Source of the DNA: Streptomyces sp. GSL17-111
GTDB lineage: Bacteria > Actinomycetota > Actinomycetes > Streptomycetales > Streptomycetaceae
Reading direction: 5' to 3'
DNA: 64,000 bases
Assembly: GCF_037911585.1 (NCBI RefSeq)
Contig: NZ_JBAJNS010000001.1
Span: 1,983,001-2,047,000 of the forward strand
A program made the position numbers and the translations under genes. Under the pieces are notes generated by a model, which worked only from the letters and a program-made list of their open reading frames with translations, was not told where the DNA came from and ran no database searches. Below, piece after piece: positions 35,688 to 45,816 of this stretch. Numbering within the stretch: position 1 is the stretch's first letter; each line of letters begins with the position of its first letter.

Positions 35688-36226
35688 GCGGGCGCGTCCC
35701 CGGGCAGTTCGTCGAGGACCTCCGACAGCCACTCGATCCAGAAGTGCTCCAGGCGGATGCCTCCCCTGAGGACGACGTGCCGGAGCCGGTCCGGTTCGGA
35801 GTCGCGGCCGGGCGGGAAGTCACGCCGTTCGATGTCCAGGTACTCGGCGAGCCGTTGCCGGTGCAGCTCCAGGTGGCGACGGAGTTCCGGCGCCAGCCCG
35901 GCGCTGCCGACGACCGCCGCCGCGCGCACGCGCAGCGGCAGCGGGTCGCGTCCCGCCTTCGGTTCCTCGACGCGCGCCACCCAGGCCGTCAGCTCCTCCC
36001 GCCCGGCGGGCAGCACCTCGTACTCCTTGCGCTGCCCGCGCGTGGGAGCGTCCGTGGGAAGGACGCGGATGAGCCCGCCCTGCTCCAGCTTGCCCAGCTC
36101 GCGGTAGATCTGCTGGTGCGTGGCCGTCCAGAAGTAGCCGATGGACCGGTCGAAGCGCCGCGTCAGCTCCAGGCCCGAGGAGGGCTTCTCCAGCAGGGCG
36201 GTGAGGATGGCGTGCGGCAGGGACAT
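35684..36226 (-). CDS. PadR family transcriptional regulator
   Basis: This 180-residue regulator has the PadR winged helix at the N-terminus (LPHAILTALLEKPSSGLELTRRFDRSIGYFW, then THQQIYRELGKLEQGGLI) and a C-terminal helical dimerisation domain (Vir_C_2-like). It lies 32 bases downstream of the fadH-like gene and overlaps the FhuF-like gene by four bases, so all three probably form one transcript that PadR may regulate. The inducer is unknown; PadR proteins often sense phenolics or drugs. Confidence 0.93.
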   Translation of the reverse strand: MSLPHAILTALLEKPSSGLELTRRFDRSIGYFWTATHQQIYRELGKLEQGGLIRVLPTDAPTRGQRKEYEVLPAGREELTAWVARVEEPKAGRDPLPLRVRAAAVVGSAGLAPELRRHLELHRQRLAEYLDIERRDFPPGRDSEPDRLRHVVLRGGIRLEHFWIEWLSEVLDELPGDAPA

Positions 36227-36258
36227 GTCCGCATCCTAGGCACGCCGGGCGGCGGCGG

Positions 36259-38335
<2,077 letters not shown>

Positions 38336-38459
38336 CGGAAGGTCCGCCCCGACGCGGGCCGCATGAGCTGTGCCACACCACGCGTGCTCCATCCGTTCGC
38401 GAGCCGCCGCTCCTAGCGTGGCCCCGCGGTGAAGGACGCGACGGGGAGGCGGTGGCCGC

Positions 38460-39188
38460 GTGGAGGTGCACCGGCGGACGATGTGGCGGAAGGCGCCCGA
38501 CGGCAGCGGCTACCGCGTCCGGCGGTCGTTCCCCTCCCGGCCGCCGAACGCCACCGTCCTCCTCGCCGGGCCCAGCGCCGTCACCACCCTCGACGGTGAC
38601 GGCACCGACGCCCGCCTCCTCGCCCGGCTGACGGACGGGCTGGTCGCCGCCGGGGCCCAGGTCCTCGCCTGCGACATGCCCGCCCGCGCCCCCGGCCGCC
38701 TCGTCGACGAGGACGACGAGCGGGCGCGCGTCGAGCGGCTGGAGGGGCTGCTCCGGGCCCACCGTCACGTGGCGACCGGGCCCGTCAGCCTGGTCGGCTT
38801 CTCCGTCAGCGGCCTGGCCGTGCTGCGGCTGCTGGAGTCCGGCCGCGTCCCGCGCCTGGACCGCGTCCTCCTCGTCGGCACGATGCTCGACGAGGAGGCC
38901 TTCATCGACACCCGCGTCGACTCGGTCGACCTCGTCTACGGCAGCCTCGACCTCGTCGGCTACCTCACCGACGGGCAGGCCGAGCGCCCCGGCAGCCTGC
39001 CCCCGGCCGTCCTCGGGCCCGAGATGTACGGGGAGTGGTCGGCACGGCGCGTCGTCGGACGCCACCCGCTGACCGTACGCGTGCAACTCCTCGAAGGACT
39101 CGGGCACACCCTCCAACCCCTCGTCCCCGGCCCGGTGCGCGACCCGGTGGCGGCGCTCACGGAGTGGACCGTCCGGCCCTCCGGCTGA
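38460..39188 (+). CDS. Alpha/beta-hydrolase fold protein
   Basis: This 242-residue cytosolic protein shows a nucleophile elbow-like GFSVSG at about 121-126, a small strand-turn pattern ATVLLAGPS near the start and a late GLGHTLQ with a candidate catalytic histidine. Together they indicate an alpha/beta-hydrolase, possibly a thioesterase or lipase-like enzyme; the substrate is unknown. The GTG start is preceded by GGGGAGG. It is divergent from the fadH operon and 62 bases before the FAD monooxygenase gene, with which it may be cotranscribed. Confidence 0.7.
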   Translation: MEVHRRTMWRKAPDGSGYRVRRSFPSRPPNATVLLAGPSAVTTLDGDGTDARLLARLTDGLVAAGAQVLACDMPARAPGRLVDEDDERARVERLEGLLRAHRHVATGPVSLVGFSVSGLAVLRLLESGRVPRLDRVLLVGTMLDEEAFIDTRVDSVDLVYGSLDLVGYLTDGQAERPGSLPPAVLGPEMYGEWSARRVVGRHPLTVRVQLLEGLGHTLQPLVPGPVRDPVAALTEWTVRPSG

Positions 39189-39250
39189 CGTCCGCCCGCC
39201 CCGCCCGCCGCGCCGCACCGCCGCACCACCCAGGAACCGAGGAGGCCCCC

Positions 39251-40780
39251 GTGTCCCCGCTCACCCCCGAACAGCCCGTCGTCGTCGTCGGAGCCGGACC
39301 GACCGGGCTGACCCTCGCCTGCGAACTGGCCGCCGCGGGGGTCCCCTGCACCGTCCTCGAACGACGCGCCGCCCCGGCCGACGGCCGGCGGTCCGTCGCG
39401 CTCTACAGCCGCACCATGGAGGTGCTGCACCTGCGCGGGCACGCCGAGGAGCTGGCCGCCGCCGGACGGCCCGTCCGCCGCATGGCCGTCGGCACCGCGC
39501 CGGCCCTCGACTTCGGCGTCCTCGACTCGCCCTACCCGTACGTCAACGTCGTCCCGCAGAGCACCACCGAGGAAGTGCTCGCACGCCGCGCGGCCGACCT
39601 CGGCGTCACCGTCCAGCGCGAGGCGGAGGTCACCGAGCTGCGCCAGGACGGGGACGGCGTCACCCTGCGCGTACGCGCACCGGGGCGGGAGTGGGAGGAA
39701 CGGGCGGAGTACGTCGTCGGCTGCGACGGCGCGCACAGCGCCGTCCGCGAGGTGTCCGGCCTCACCCTGCGCGGTCACACCTACGCCATGGCGCCCCTGC
39801 TCGCCGACGTCCACCTGCGCAGGCCGCTGCCGCGCGAGGTGCTCGTCCTGCCGGGCCGGGGCGGCGTCGTCGTCTCCGTCCCCTACGCCGACGGCTCCTA
39901 CCGGCTCGCCGTCGCCCGCCCCGACCACGGCTGGCGGCCACAGGCGGCCACGCTCGTCGAGCTCCGCGCCGCCCTCGCCGCGACGCTCGACCACGACCCC
40001 GAGCCGTACGACGCCCGGTGGCTGGCCCGGTTCAAGGTGCACCAGCGGATCGTCGACCGGTACCGCACCGGCCGCGTCCTGCTCGCCGGGGACGCCGCCC
40101 ACCTGCACTCACCCCTCGGCGGCCAGGGGCTGAACCTCGGCATCCAGGACGCCGTCAACCTCGGCTGGAAGCTCGCCGCCCGGGTGCGGGGCTGGGCCCC
40201 GCCCGGCCTGCTCGACTCCTACGAGGCCGAGCGGCGTCCCCACGCCGAGGCCGTGCTGCGGGCCACCGACCGGGCGACGCGGCTGGCCACCGGCACCTCC
40301 CTCGCCGAACGCACCGCGCGCAGCGCCGCGTTGGCGGGCCTGCGGTCGTCCCGACGCCGTCACACGGCCGCGCGGCTGCTCGCCGGCCTGCACACCGACC
40401 ACACCTCCCGACCCGGCCCGGGTACCCGGCTCCCCCACTGCACCCTGCCGCTGCCTGGTGCGGCGCCGGTCCGCGCCGACGAACTCATGCGCGACGGCCG
40501 GTTCCTGCTGCTCGACCTGACCGCCGACGGGGCGGCGGCCGCCGCCGCCGAGCCGTGGGGCGGCCGGGTCTGCGTCGTCCACACCGGCGGCCCGTGCGCC
40601 GAACTCCCCGGCCTCGGCGCGGCGCTGGTCCGGCCCGACGCCCACCTCGCCTGGACGTCCGCCCGCCCCGGCCCGGACGCCGTCACCGACGCCCTCCGCC
40701 ACCACTGCGGCCCCACCCCACTCCCCGGCACGTCCCCCCACCCCACCTCCACCCCGGGCCGTGGCGCGGTCACCAGGTGA
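39251..40780 (+). CDS. FAD-dependent aromatic monooxygenase (PheA/TfdB family)
   Basis: This 509-residue class A flavin monooxygenase hydroxylates aromatic or polyketide rings with NAD(P)H and oxygen. It has VVVGAGPTGLTLACELAAAG at the N-terminus (FAD ADP-binding), GCDGAHSAVR (DG motif, about 160), GDAAHLHSPLGGQGLNLGIQDA (second FAD motif, about 282) and a thioredoxin-like C-terminal part. The GTG start has GGAGG at 5 bases. Its 3' end overlaps the convergent P450 gene by 11 bases. It could belong to aromatic catabolism or to tailoring of a secondary metabolite. Confidence 0.9.
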   Translation: MSPLTPEQPVVVVGAGPTGLTLACELAAAGVPCTVLERRAAPADGRRSVALYSRTMEVLHLRGHAEELAAAGRPVRRMAVGTAPALDFGVLDSPYPYVNVVPQSTTEEVLARRAADLGVTVQREAEVTELRQDGDGVTLRVRAPGREWEERAEYVVGCDGAHSAVREVSGLTLRGHTYAMAPLLADVHLRRPLPREVLVLPGRGGVVVSVPYADGSYRLAVARPDHGWRPQAATLVELRAALAATLDHDPEPYDARWLARFKVHQRIVDRYRTGRVLLAGDAAHLHSPLGGQGLNLGIQDAVNLGWKLAARVRGWAPPGLLDSYEAERRPHAEAVLRATDRATRLATGTSLAERTARSAALAGLRSSRRRHTAARLLAGLHTDHTSRPGPGTRLPHCTLPLPGAAPVRADELMRDGRFLLLDLTADGAAAAAAEPWGGRVCVVHTGGPCAELPGLGAALVRPDAHLAWTSARPGPDAVTDALRHHCGPTPLPGTSPHPTSTPGRGAVTR

Positions 40781-41963
40781 CGGGGAGGGTGAGGAGGCCG
40801 CGGGCGCGGATGGTGGGGCGGTGGCGCAGGTCGGCGCGGGGGACGTCGAGGCGCAGGCCGGGCAGCCGTTCCAGCAGGACGGCGAGGGCGGTCTCCGTCT
40901 CCATGCGGGCCAACGGGGCGCCGAGGCAGTAGTGGACGCCGTGGCCGAGGGCGAGGTGGCCGGAGCCGCCTGAGGCTGGGTGCGGGGTGTCGGGGGCGTC
41001 GAAGCGCGCCGGGTCGCGGTTGGCGGAGGCGAGGGAGAGCAGCACCGTCTCCCCGGCGGGGACGGTGACGCCGTCGATGTCCAGGTCCTCGACGGGGAAC
41101 CGCCGGATGGCCAGGGGCGCCGGGCCGTCGAAACGGGCCAGTTCGTCCACGGCCGGGGCCAGGAGGGCCGGTTCGGCGCGGAGGCGGGCCAGGACGTCGG
41201 GGTGGTCGAGGAGGGCGAGGACGGAGTTGCCGATGAGGTGGACGGTGTTCTCGTACCCGGCGAAGAGGATGAGGAAGGCGAGGGAGGTGAGTTCGTCCTC
41301 GGTGAGCCGGTCGCCGTCCTCGTCGCGGGCGGCGATCAGGTCGGAGATCAGGTCGTCGCCGGGCGTGGCGCGCTTGTCGGCGATGAGACCGGTGTAGAAG
41401 CGGAGCATCGCGCCGACGGCCTGCTTCGCGGCCTCGGGGCGGGCCGGGTCGGGGGTGATGAGGGTGTCGGTCCAGGAGCGGAAGTCGGGGCGGTCGGCGG
41501 CCGGTACGCCGAGCAGGTCGCAGATGACGGTGATGGGCAGCGGCGCGGCGTAGGCGGCGACGAGGTCGGCGCGGCCGTCCGGCTCGACGGCGTCCAGCAG
41601 CGTGTGGGCCAGGGTGCGGACGGGTGCGCGCAGCTTCTCGACGCGGCCGGGGGTGAAGGCCCGCGCCACGAGCCGCCGGACGCGGGTGTGGTCGGGCGGG
41701 TCCATGTTCAGGAGGTTGGCGTCCAGGGCGGGCGGCAGGTTGAAGCCGGTGTAGTTGCCCGGCAGGGCGTGGCGCCGGTCCAGGGCGAGGCGCGGGTCGC
41801 CCAGCGCCCGGCGGACGTCCTCGTACCGGGTGACGAGCCAGGCGGGCTTCCCGTCCGTGCCGGTGATCCGGTGCACGGGCCCGGCCGTGCGGAGTTCGGC
41901 GTAGACGGCGTAGGGGTCGTCGATCAGGGTCCGGGGATCCACGGACCGCACACTCTCCAGCAT
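40770..41963 (-). CDS. Cytochrome P450
   Basis: This 397-residue soluble bacterial P450 has heme-binding LGHGVHYCLGAPLAR with Cys346, the I-helix LFAGYENTVHLIGN, the ExxR region in DELARFDGPA and an HTRVRRLV C-helix. The ENT in the I-helix, rather than ETT, is common in CYP107-like enzymes. I take ATG 41963 (MLESVRSVDP) because GGAG precedes it; GTG 42002 would add 13 residues. A ferredoxin and a ferredoxin reductase are encoded 2.3-3.7 kb away, so an electron supply is at hand. Substrate unknown. Confidence 0.93.
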   Translation of the reverse strand: MLESVRSVDPRTLIDDPYAVYAELRTAGPVHRITGTDGKPAWLVTRYEDVRRALGDPRLALDRRHALPGNYTGFNLPPALDANLLNMDPPDHTRVRRLVARAFTPGRVEKLRAPVRTLAHTLLDAVEPDGRADLVAAYAAPLPITVICDLLGVPAADRPDFRSWTDTLITPDPARPEAAKQAVGAMLRFYTGLIADKRATPGDDLISDLIAARDEDGDRLTEDELTSLAFLILFAGYENTVHLIGNSVLALLDHPDVLARLRAEPALLAPAVDELARFDGPAPLAIRRFPVEDLDIDGVTVPAGETVLLSLASANRDPARFDAPDTPHPASGGSGHLALGHGVHYCLGAPLARMETETALAVLLERLPGLRLDVPRADLRHRPTIRARGLLTLPVTW

Positions 41964-42044
41964 CCCCCAAGTGTCTCCGTACGCGGCGCCCGTTGACGAC
42001 ACGCGACACCCGGGCGCCGGGCACCCGGCACCGGCGCGCGGCGG

Positions 42045-42608
42045 TCAGCCGGCCCGGTGGCGGGTGTGGTGGCGGTGGGCCTTTGCGCGGTTGCCGCAGC
42101 CGGCCATCGAGCACCAGCGCCGGGTGCCGTTGCGGGAGACGTCGTAGAAGTGCAGCACGCAGGCGTCGTTCGCGCAGGCGCGGAGCCGTTCGGGATGCTC
42201 GGTGACCAGGTGCAGGTAGTTGTCCGCCGCGAGCCACGCCGGGTACCAGGACGCGTCGTCCACCTCGACGCGGCTGCGCGGCCCGTTCGGCTCCAGCGTC
42301 CGCCGGACGCGGCCGTGGGCCAGCACGGCGTTGAGGGCGTCGCGGGCCGCGTCGTCCGGGGACGGGGTGTCGATGACGGCCGCGAGGGCGGCGCGGGCGG
42401 CGCGGAGCCCATCGAGCGTGTCCGGTGTGGCCGGGACCGGCTGGCCGCCGAGCGCGCGGGAGACGGAGGGGTCGGCGAGCCATACGGCGAGCCCGTCGAC
42501 CCCGGTGAGGAGGTCGTGCGGCGTCCCGCCGTCGATCCAGCGCGTGTTGAGCAGGTCGACGGCGAGGGGTTCGCCGGTCAGCGGCCGGGGGTCGGGGGTG
42601 TCGGGCAT
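42045..42608 (-). CDS. CGNR zinc finger (ABATE domain) regulator
   Basis: This 187-residue protein has an N-terminal ABATE domain (LTGEPLAVDLLNTRW) and a C-terminal CGNR zinc finger with ligands in ACANDACVLHFYDVSR and WCSMAGCGNRAKAHRHH. CGNR proteins are putative stress-linked DNA-binding regulators in actinobacteria. The ATG at 42608 has GGAGGAAG upstream. It is divergent from the VOC-PPOX-ferredoxin operon, whose promoter carries an inverted repeat that this protein may bind. Confidence 0.88.
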   Translation of the reverse strand: MPDTPDPRPLTGEPLAVDLLNTRWIDGGTPHDLLTGVDGLAVWLADPSVSRALGGQPVPATPDTLDGLRAARAALAAVIDTPSPDDAARDALNAVLAHGRVRRTLEPNGPRSRVEVDDASWYPAWLAADNYLHLVTEHPERLRACANDACVLHFYDVSRNGTRRWCSMAGCGNRAKAHRHHTRHRAG

Positions 42609-42674
42609 GGGGAGTCTCTTCCTCCGGTCGGGCGGGTCCACCGCCACGGTAACCGGTCATTCCGAGATCACCGG

Positions 42675-42718
42675 TTGACCCGCACTCTGACTAACCGTTA
42701 AAGTCATTTTCAACGGTT
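42675..42718 (+). promoter_or_regulatory. Promoter and operator of the VOC operon
   Basis: -35 TTGACC (42675-42680), an 18-base spacer, -10 TAAAGT (42699-42704). An inverted repeat AACCGTT (42693-42699) and AACGGTT (42712-42718), 12 bases apart, straddles the -10 and start point, as expected for a repressor site. Confidence 0.7.
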
Positions 42719-42761
42719 GCGGGATCGCCCGTGACTCCGGGTGAAGGGCGTGTGATCAACC

Positions 42762-43217
42762 ATGAGCAGGGCCAGCAACCTCCAGACCGGCCACGTCGGA
42801 CTCAACGTCACCGACATGAACCGCTCACTCGGCTTCTACCGGCAGGTCTTCGGCTTCGACGTGCTCGCCGAGGGCAAGGAGGACGGCCGCCGCTGGGCGT
42901 TCCTCGGGCGCGGCGAGCACCTGATGGTGACGCTGTGGCAGCAGAGCGAGGGCGTCTTCGCCACGGACCGCCCGGGTCTGCACCACCTGTCCTTCCAGGT
43001 GGACACGGTCGAGGAGGTCAGGGCCACCGAGCGGACGCTGCGGGAGCTGGGCGCGGCGTTCCGCTACGACGGGGTCGTGCCGCACGGCGAGAACGCCACC
43101 TCCGGCGGCATCTTCTTCACCGACCCCGACGGCACCCGGCTGGAGGTCTACGCCCCGACCGGTGCCGACCCGGCGGACGCCCCCACGGCCGGTGCCCCGA
43201 CCTGCGGCTTCTTCTAG
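42762..43217 (+). CDS. VOC (glyoxalase/dioxygenase) family protein
   Basis: This 151-residue protein has paired beta-alpha-beta-beta-beta modules: TGHVGLNVTDMNRSLGFYRQVFGFDV and LHHLSFQVDTVEE through FFTDPDGTRLEVYAP. Candidate metal ligands are His11 (TGHVGL), His75 or His76 (LHHLSF) and a C-terminal Glu (RLEVYAP). It is the first gene of an operon with PPOX, ferredoxin and reductase. The activity could be dioxygenase, lyase or resistance; it is not assignable. Confidence 0.9.
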   Translation: MSRASNLQTGHVGLNVTDMNRSLGFYRQVFGFDVLAEGKEDGRRWAFLGRGEHLMVTLWQQSEGVFATDRPGLHHLSFQVDTVEEVRATERTLRELGAAFRYDGVVPHGENATSGGIFFTDPDGTRLEVYAPTGADPADAPTAGAPTCGFF

Positions 43218-43265
43218 ACCGTCCCGAGCGCCGGGCCGTTCGGCCCCCTCCCGAAAGGACCTCCC

Positions 43266-44204
43266 GTGGCCACGTACCACCGGGGTGAGGCCGCGGCGCA
43301 GCAGCGCGCCGGCCTCACCGGGCAGGCCGCCCTCTCCCTCGCGGCGATCGGCACCGAGGTGCCCCCGGTCGCCGAACGTTTCCTGGAGCAGCAGCCGATG
43401 ATCGTGGTGGGCGCGGCGGACGGCGACGGCCGCCTCTGGGCGAGCCCGCTGACCGGGGCCCCGGGTTTCCTCACGGTGCCCGCCCCCGGTTCGCTCAGCG
43501 TCGACGCCCTGCCGCTCGCGGAGGACCCGCTGGCCGAGGTGCTCACGGACCCGGCGCGCAGGGGGCCGGACGCCGTACCCGTCGGCATGATCGCCCTCGA
43601 ACCGGCCACGCGGCGCCGCATGCGGGTCAACGGGCGGGCCGAAGCCCGTCCCGGCGGGCTGCGCGTGGCGCTCGACCAGGTCATCGCCAACTGCCCCAAG
43701 TACCTGCAGAAGCGCACCCACCGGCTGCTCGACCCGGCCGAGCGAAAGGCGGCGGACACCGGGCGCCGCGTCACGCACGGAACGGCGCTGACGGACGCGC
43801 AGCAGCGGACGGTCAAGCTGGCCGACACGTTCTTCGTCGCCACCGCCTCCGACCGGGGGGACGCCGACGCCTCGCACCGGGGCGGCCGGCCCGGCTTCGT
43901 CCGCGTCCTCGGCCCGACCCTGCTGCGCTGGCCGGACTACGTGGGCAACGCCATGCTCCTGACGCTGGGGAACCTGGAGGTCAACCCGGCGGCCGGGCTG
44001 CTCTTCCCCGGCTGGGAGGACGGCTCCGCACTGCACCTCTCCGGCACCGCGCGCACGGTGTGGGACGCCGCCGGGTCCGCCGACGTCCCCGGGGCCCAGC
44101 GCATGGTCGAGTTCTCCGTCACGCAGGTGCGGGAGATCACCGCCGCCTCACCGCTGCGCTGGTCGGACCCCGAGTACTCGCGCTTCAACCCCCCGGCGCG
44201 CTGA
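43266..44204 (+). CDS. Pyridoxamine 5'-phosphate oxidase-like flavin protein
   Basis: This 312-residue protein has a split-barrel flavin-binding (PPOX) fold: FLEQQPMIVVGAADGDGRLWASPLTGAPGF, a central NCPKYLQKR segment, and RPGFVRVLGPTLLRWPDYVGNAMLLTLGNLEVNPAAGLLF near the end. It resembles long PPOX proteins that sit beside ferredoxin modules and may act as an FMN- or F420-dependent reductase. The GTG start follows GAAAGGACC. It is third-party to the P450 chain; the exact role is unknown. Confidence 0.87.
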   Translation: MATYHRGEAAAQQRAGLTGQAALSLAAIGTEVPPVAERFLEQQPMIVVGAADGDGRLWASPLTGAPGFLTVPAPGSLSVDALPLAEDPLAEVLTDPARRGPDAVPVGMIALEPATRRRMRVNGRAEARPGGLRVALDQVIANCPKYLQKRTHRLLDPAERKAADTGRRVTHGTALTDAQQRTVKLADTFFVATASDRGDADASHRGGRPGFVRVLGPTLLRWPDYVGNAMLLTLGNLEVNPAAGLLFPGWEDGSALHLSGTARTVWDAAGSADVPGAQRMVEFSVTQVREITAASPLRWSDPEYSRFNPPAR

Positions 44205-44252
44205 CGCACGTCGCCGACCCCACGCAACCACCCACCCCACCGAGGAGCCCCC

Positions 44253-44444
44253 ATGCGGATCACCGTCGACCTGGACCGGTGCGAGAGCCACGGCCAGTGC
44301 GTGTTCGCCGCCCCCGAGATCTTCGCCTTCGACGACGACCGCATCGTCCACGACGCCGCGCCCCCCGAGTCGCTGCGCGAACGCGCCGAGACGGCCGCCG
44401 CCCTGTGCCCGCTGCGCGCCGTCACCGTGACGGACGCGGAGTGA
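44253..44444 (+). CDS. [3Fe-4S] ferredoxin (P450 type)
   Basis: This 63-residue ferredoxin starts MRITVDLDRCESHGQCVFAAPE; its three cysteine ligands are Cys10, Cys16 and Cys52 (LCPL), with His13 in place of the fourth cysteine. This is the usual design of small ferredoxins that feed electrons to actinobacterial P450s. Its stop overlaps the reductase start (GTGA), so it is made together with its reductase. The P450 at 40.8-42.0 kb is the obvious partner. Confidence 0.94.
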   Translation: MRITVDLDRCESHGQCVFAAPEIFAFDDDRIVHDAAPPESLRERAETAAALCPLRAVTVTDAE

Positions 44445-45694
44445 GGCCCCACGGGAACGGCCGCCATCTGGTCGTCGTCGGGGCCTCCCTCGCCGGGTCA
44501 CGGGCCGTGCGGGCGCTGCGGAGCCGGGGCTTCGGCGGGACGATCACGGTCGTCGGCGCCGAGCGACGACCGCCCTACGACCGGCCGCCGCTGTCCAAAG
44601 GGGCGCTGACGGCGGCCGTGGCGCCCGACGGCCCCCCGCCGCCGCTGCCCCTGCCCCTGCCCCTGCCCCTGCCCGAGGGACCGGACGTCCGCCTGCTCCT
44701 CGGCCGCCGGGCGACGCGCCTCGACCCGGCGGCCCGCCTGCTGCACCTGGCCGACGACGAGGCGGTCCGGTACGACGGGCTGCTCGTCGCCACCGGAGCC
44801 ACCGCCCGGACGTGGCCCCCGGGCCCGGAGCCGCTGCCGCCCACCGTGCTCACCCTGCGGACGTGGGAGGACGCGCTGGCGGTGCGGGCCCGGCTGGCCC
44901 CCGGACGCCGACTCGTCGTCGTCGGCGCGGGGTTCCTGGGCGGCGAGATCGCCGCGTCGGCCCGGGCGCGCGGAGCGCACGTCACGCTGGTCGAGGCCGA
45001 GCCGCAGCCGCTGCACCGGGCGATCGGGGCCGAGGCGGGCGGCTACGTCGCCGCCCTGCACCGCAGGGCCGGGGTCGAGCTGCGGACGGGCACGGTGGTC
45101 ACCGGTTTCCGCACCGGCCGCGAGGGCGCCCTCAGTGCCGTGGAACTGTCCGACGGTGCGGTGGTCCCGGCCGACACGGCGGTGCTCGCCCTCGGTGCCC
45201 GACCGGCCACCGAATGGCTCAGCGGCTCGGGCGCCGCGCTGGCGCACGGTGTGCGGTGCGACGCGTACCTGCGGGTGCTGGACGGGGACGGCCGGCCGCT
45301 GCCCGGCGTCGTCGCCGCCGGGGACGTCGCCCGCGTCCCGCATCCGCTGGCCGACGGTGAGGAGATCCAGCTCGGCCACTGGACCAACGCCGTCGAGCAG
45401 GCGCTGACCGCCGCGTACACGCTGATCCACCCCGAGGCGCCCCGACCGTTCGCCGGGGTGCCCTCCTTCTGGTCGGACCTGTACGGCACCTCGCTGCGCT
45501 CCGTTGGCCTCCCCGCCCGGGGCGAGGCACGGGTGCACGAACTCGACCTCGAAGCGGGCCGGTTGGAGGTCACCTACCACCGGGACGGGCGGCTGGTCGG
45601 GGCCCTGACCACAGGACGGCCGGGACGCCTCGCCGCCCACCGCGCCACCCTGGCCCGGCGCCTCCACACCGCCGGGGCCGGCCCGGCCCGGTAG
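44441..45694 (+). CDS. FAD-dependent ferredoxin reductase
   Basis: This 417-residue NAD(P)H:ferredoxin reductase is of the putidaredoxin reductase type. FAD Rossmann motif VVVGASLAGSRAVRALR near residue 10, RPPYDRPPLSKG, ATGATARTW, NAD-binding VVVGAGFLGGEIAASARARG near 160, and the C-terminal GDVARVPHP and EEIQLGHWTNAVEQ are all present. GTG 44441 overlaps the ferredoxin stop by four bases. Residues about 67-78 form a Pro-Leu run encoded by five CTGCCC repeats inside the FAD domain, which is unusual. Confidence 0.94.
   Translation: MRPHGNGRHLVVVGASLAGSRAVRALRSRGFGGTITVVGAERRPPYDRPPLSKGALTAAVAPDGPPPPLPLPLPLPLPEGPDVRLLLGRRATRLDPAARLLHLADDEAVRYDGLLVATGATARTWPPGPEPLPPTVLTLRTWEDALAVRARLAPGRRLVVVGAGFLGGEIAASARARGAHVTLVEAEPQPLHRAIGAEAGGYVAALHRRAGVELRTGTVVTGFRTGREGALSAVELSDGAVVPADTAVLALGARPATEWLSGSGAALAHGVRCDAYLRVLDGDGRPLPGVVAAGDVARVPHPLADGEEIQLGHWTNAVEQALTAAYTLIHPEAPRPFAGVPSFWSDLYGTSLRSVGLPARGEARVHELDLEAGRLEVTYHRDGRLVGALTTGRPGRLAAHRATLARRLHTAGAGPAR
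44645..44674 (+). repeat. (CTGCCC)5 tandem repeat inside the reductase gene
   Basis: Five perfect hexanucleotide units encode alternating Leu and Pro in frame. Unit gain or loss by slippage would keep the frame and change loop length. Confidence 0.9.
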
Positions 45695-45816
45695 CCCCCG
45701 CGCCCGCCGGACGGGGACGGCGCGGAGGCGGCGGGGGGACGGCGCACGTGTATTGCCGTGGGGTCGGGGCGGGGGCTAGCTTCGCCGGGTATCCCCCCAC
45801 CGGTACGGAGCCATGC

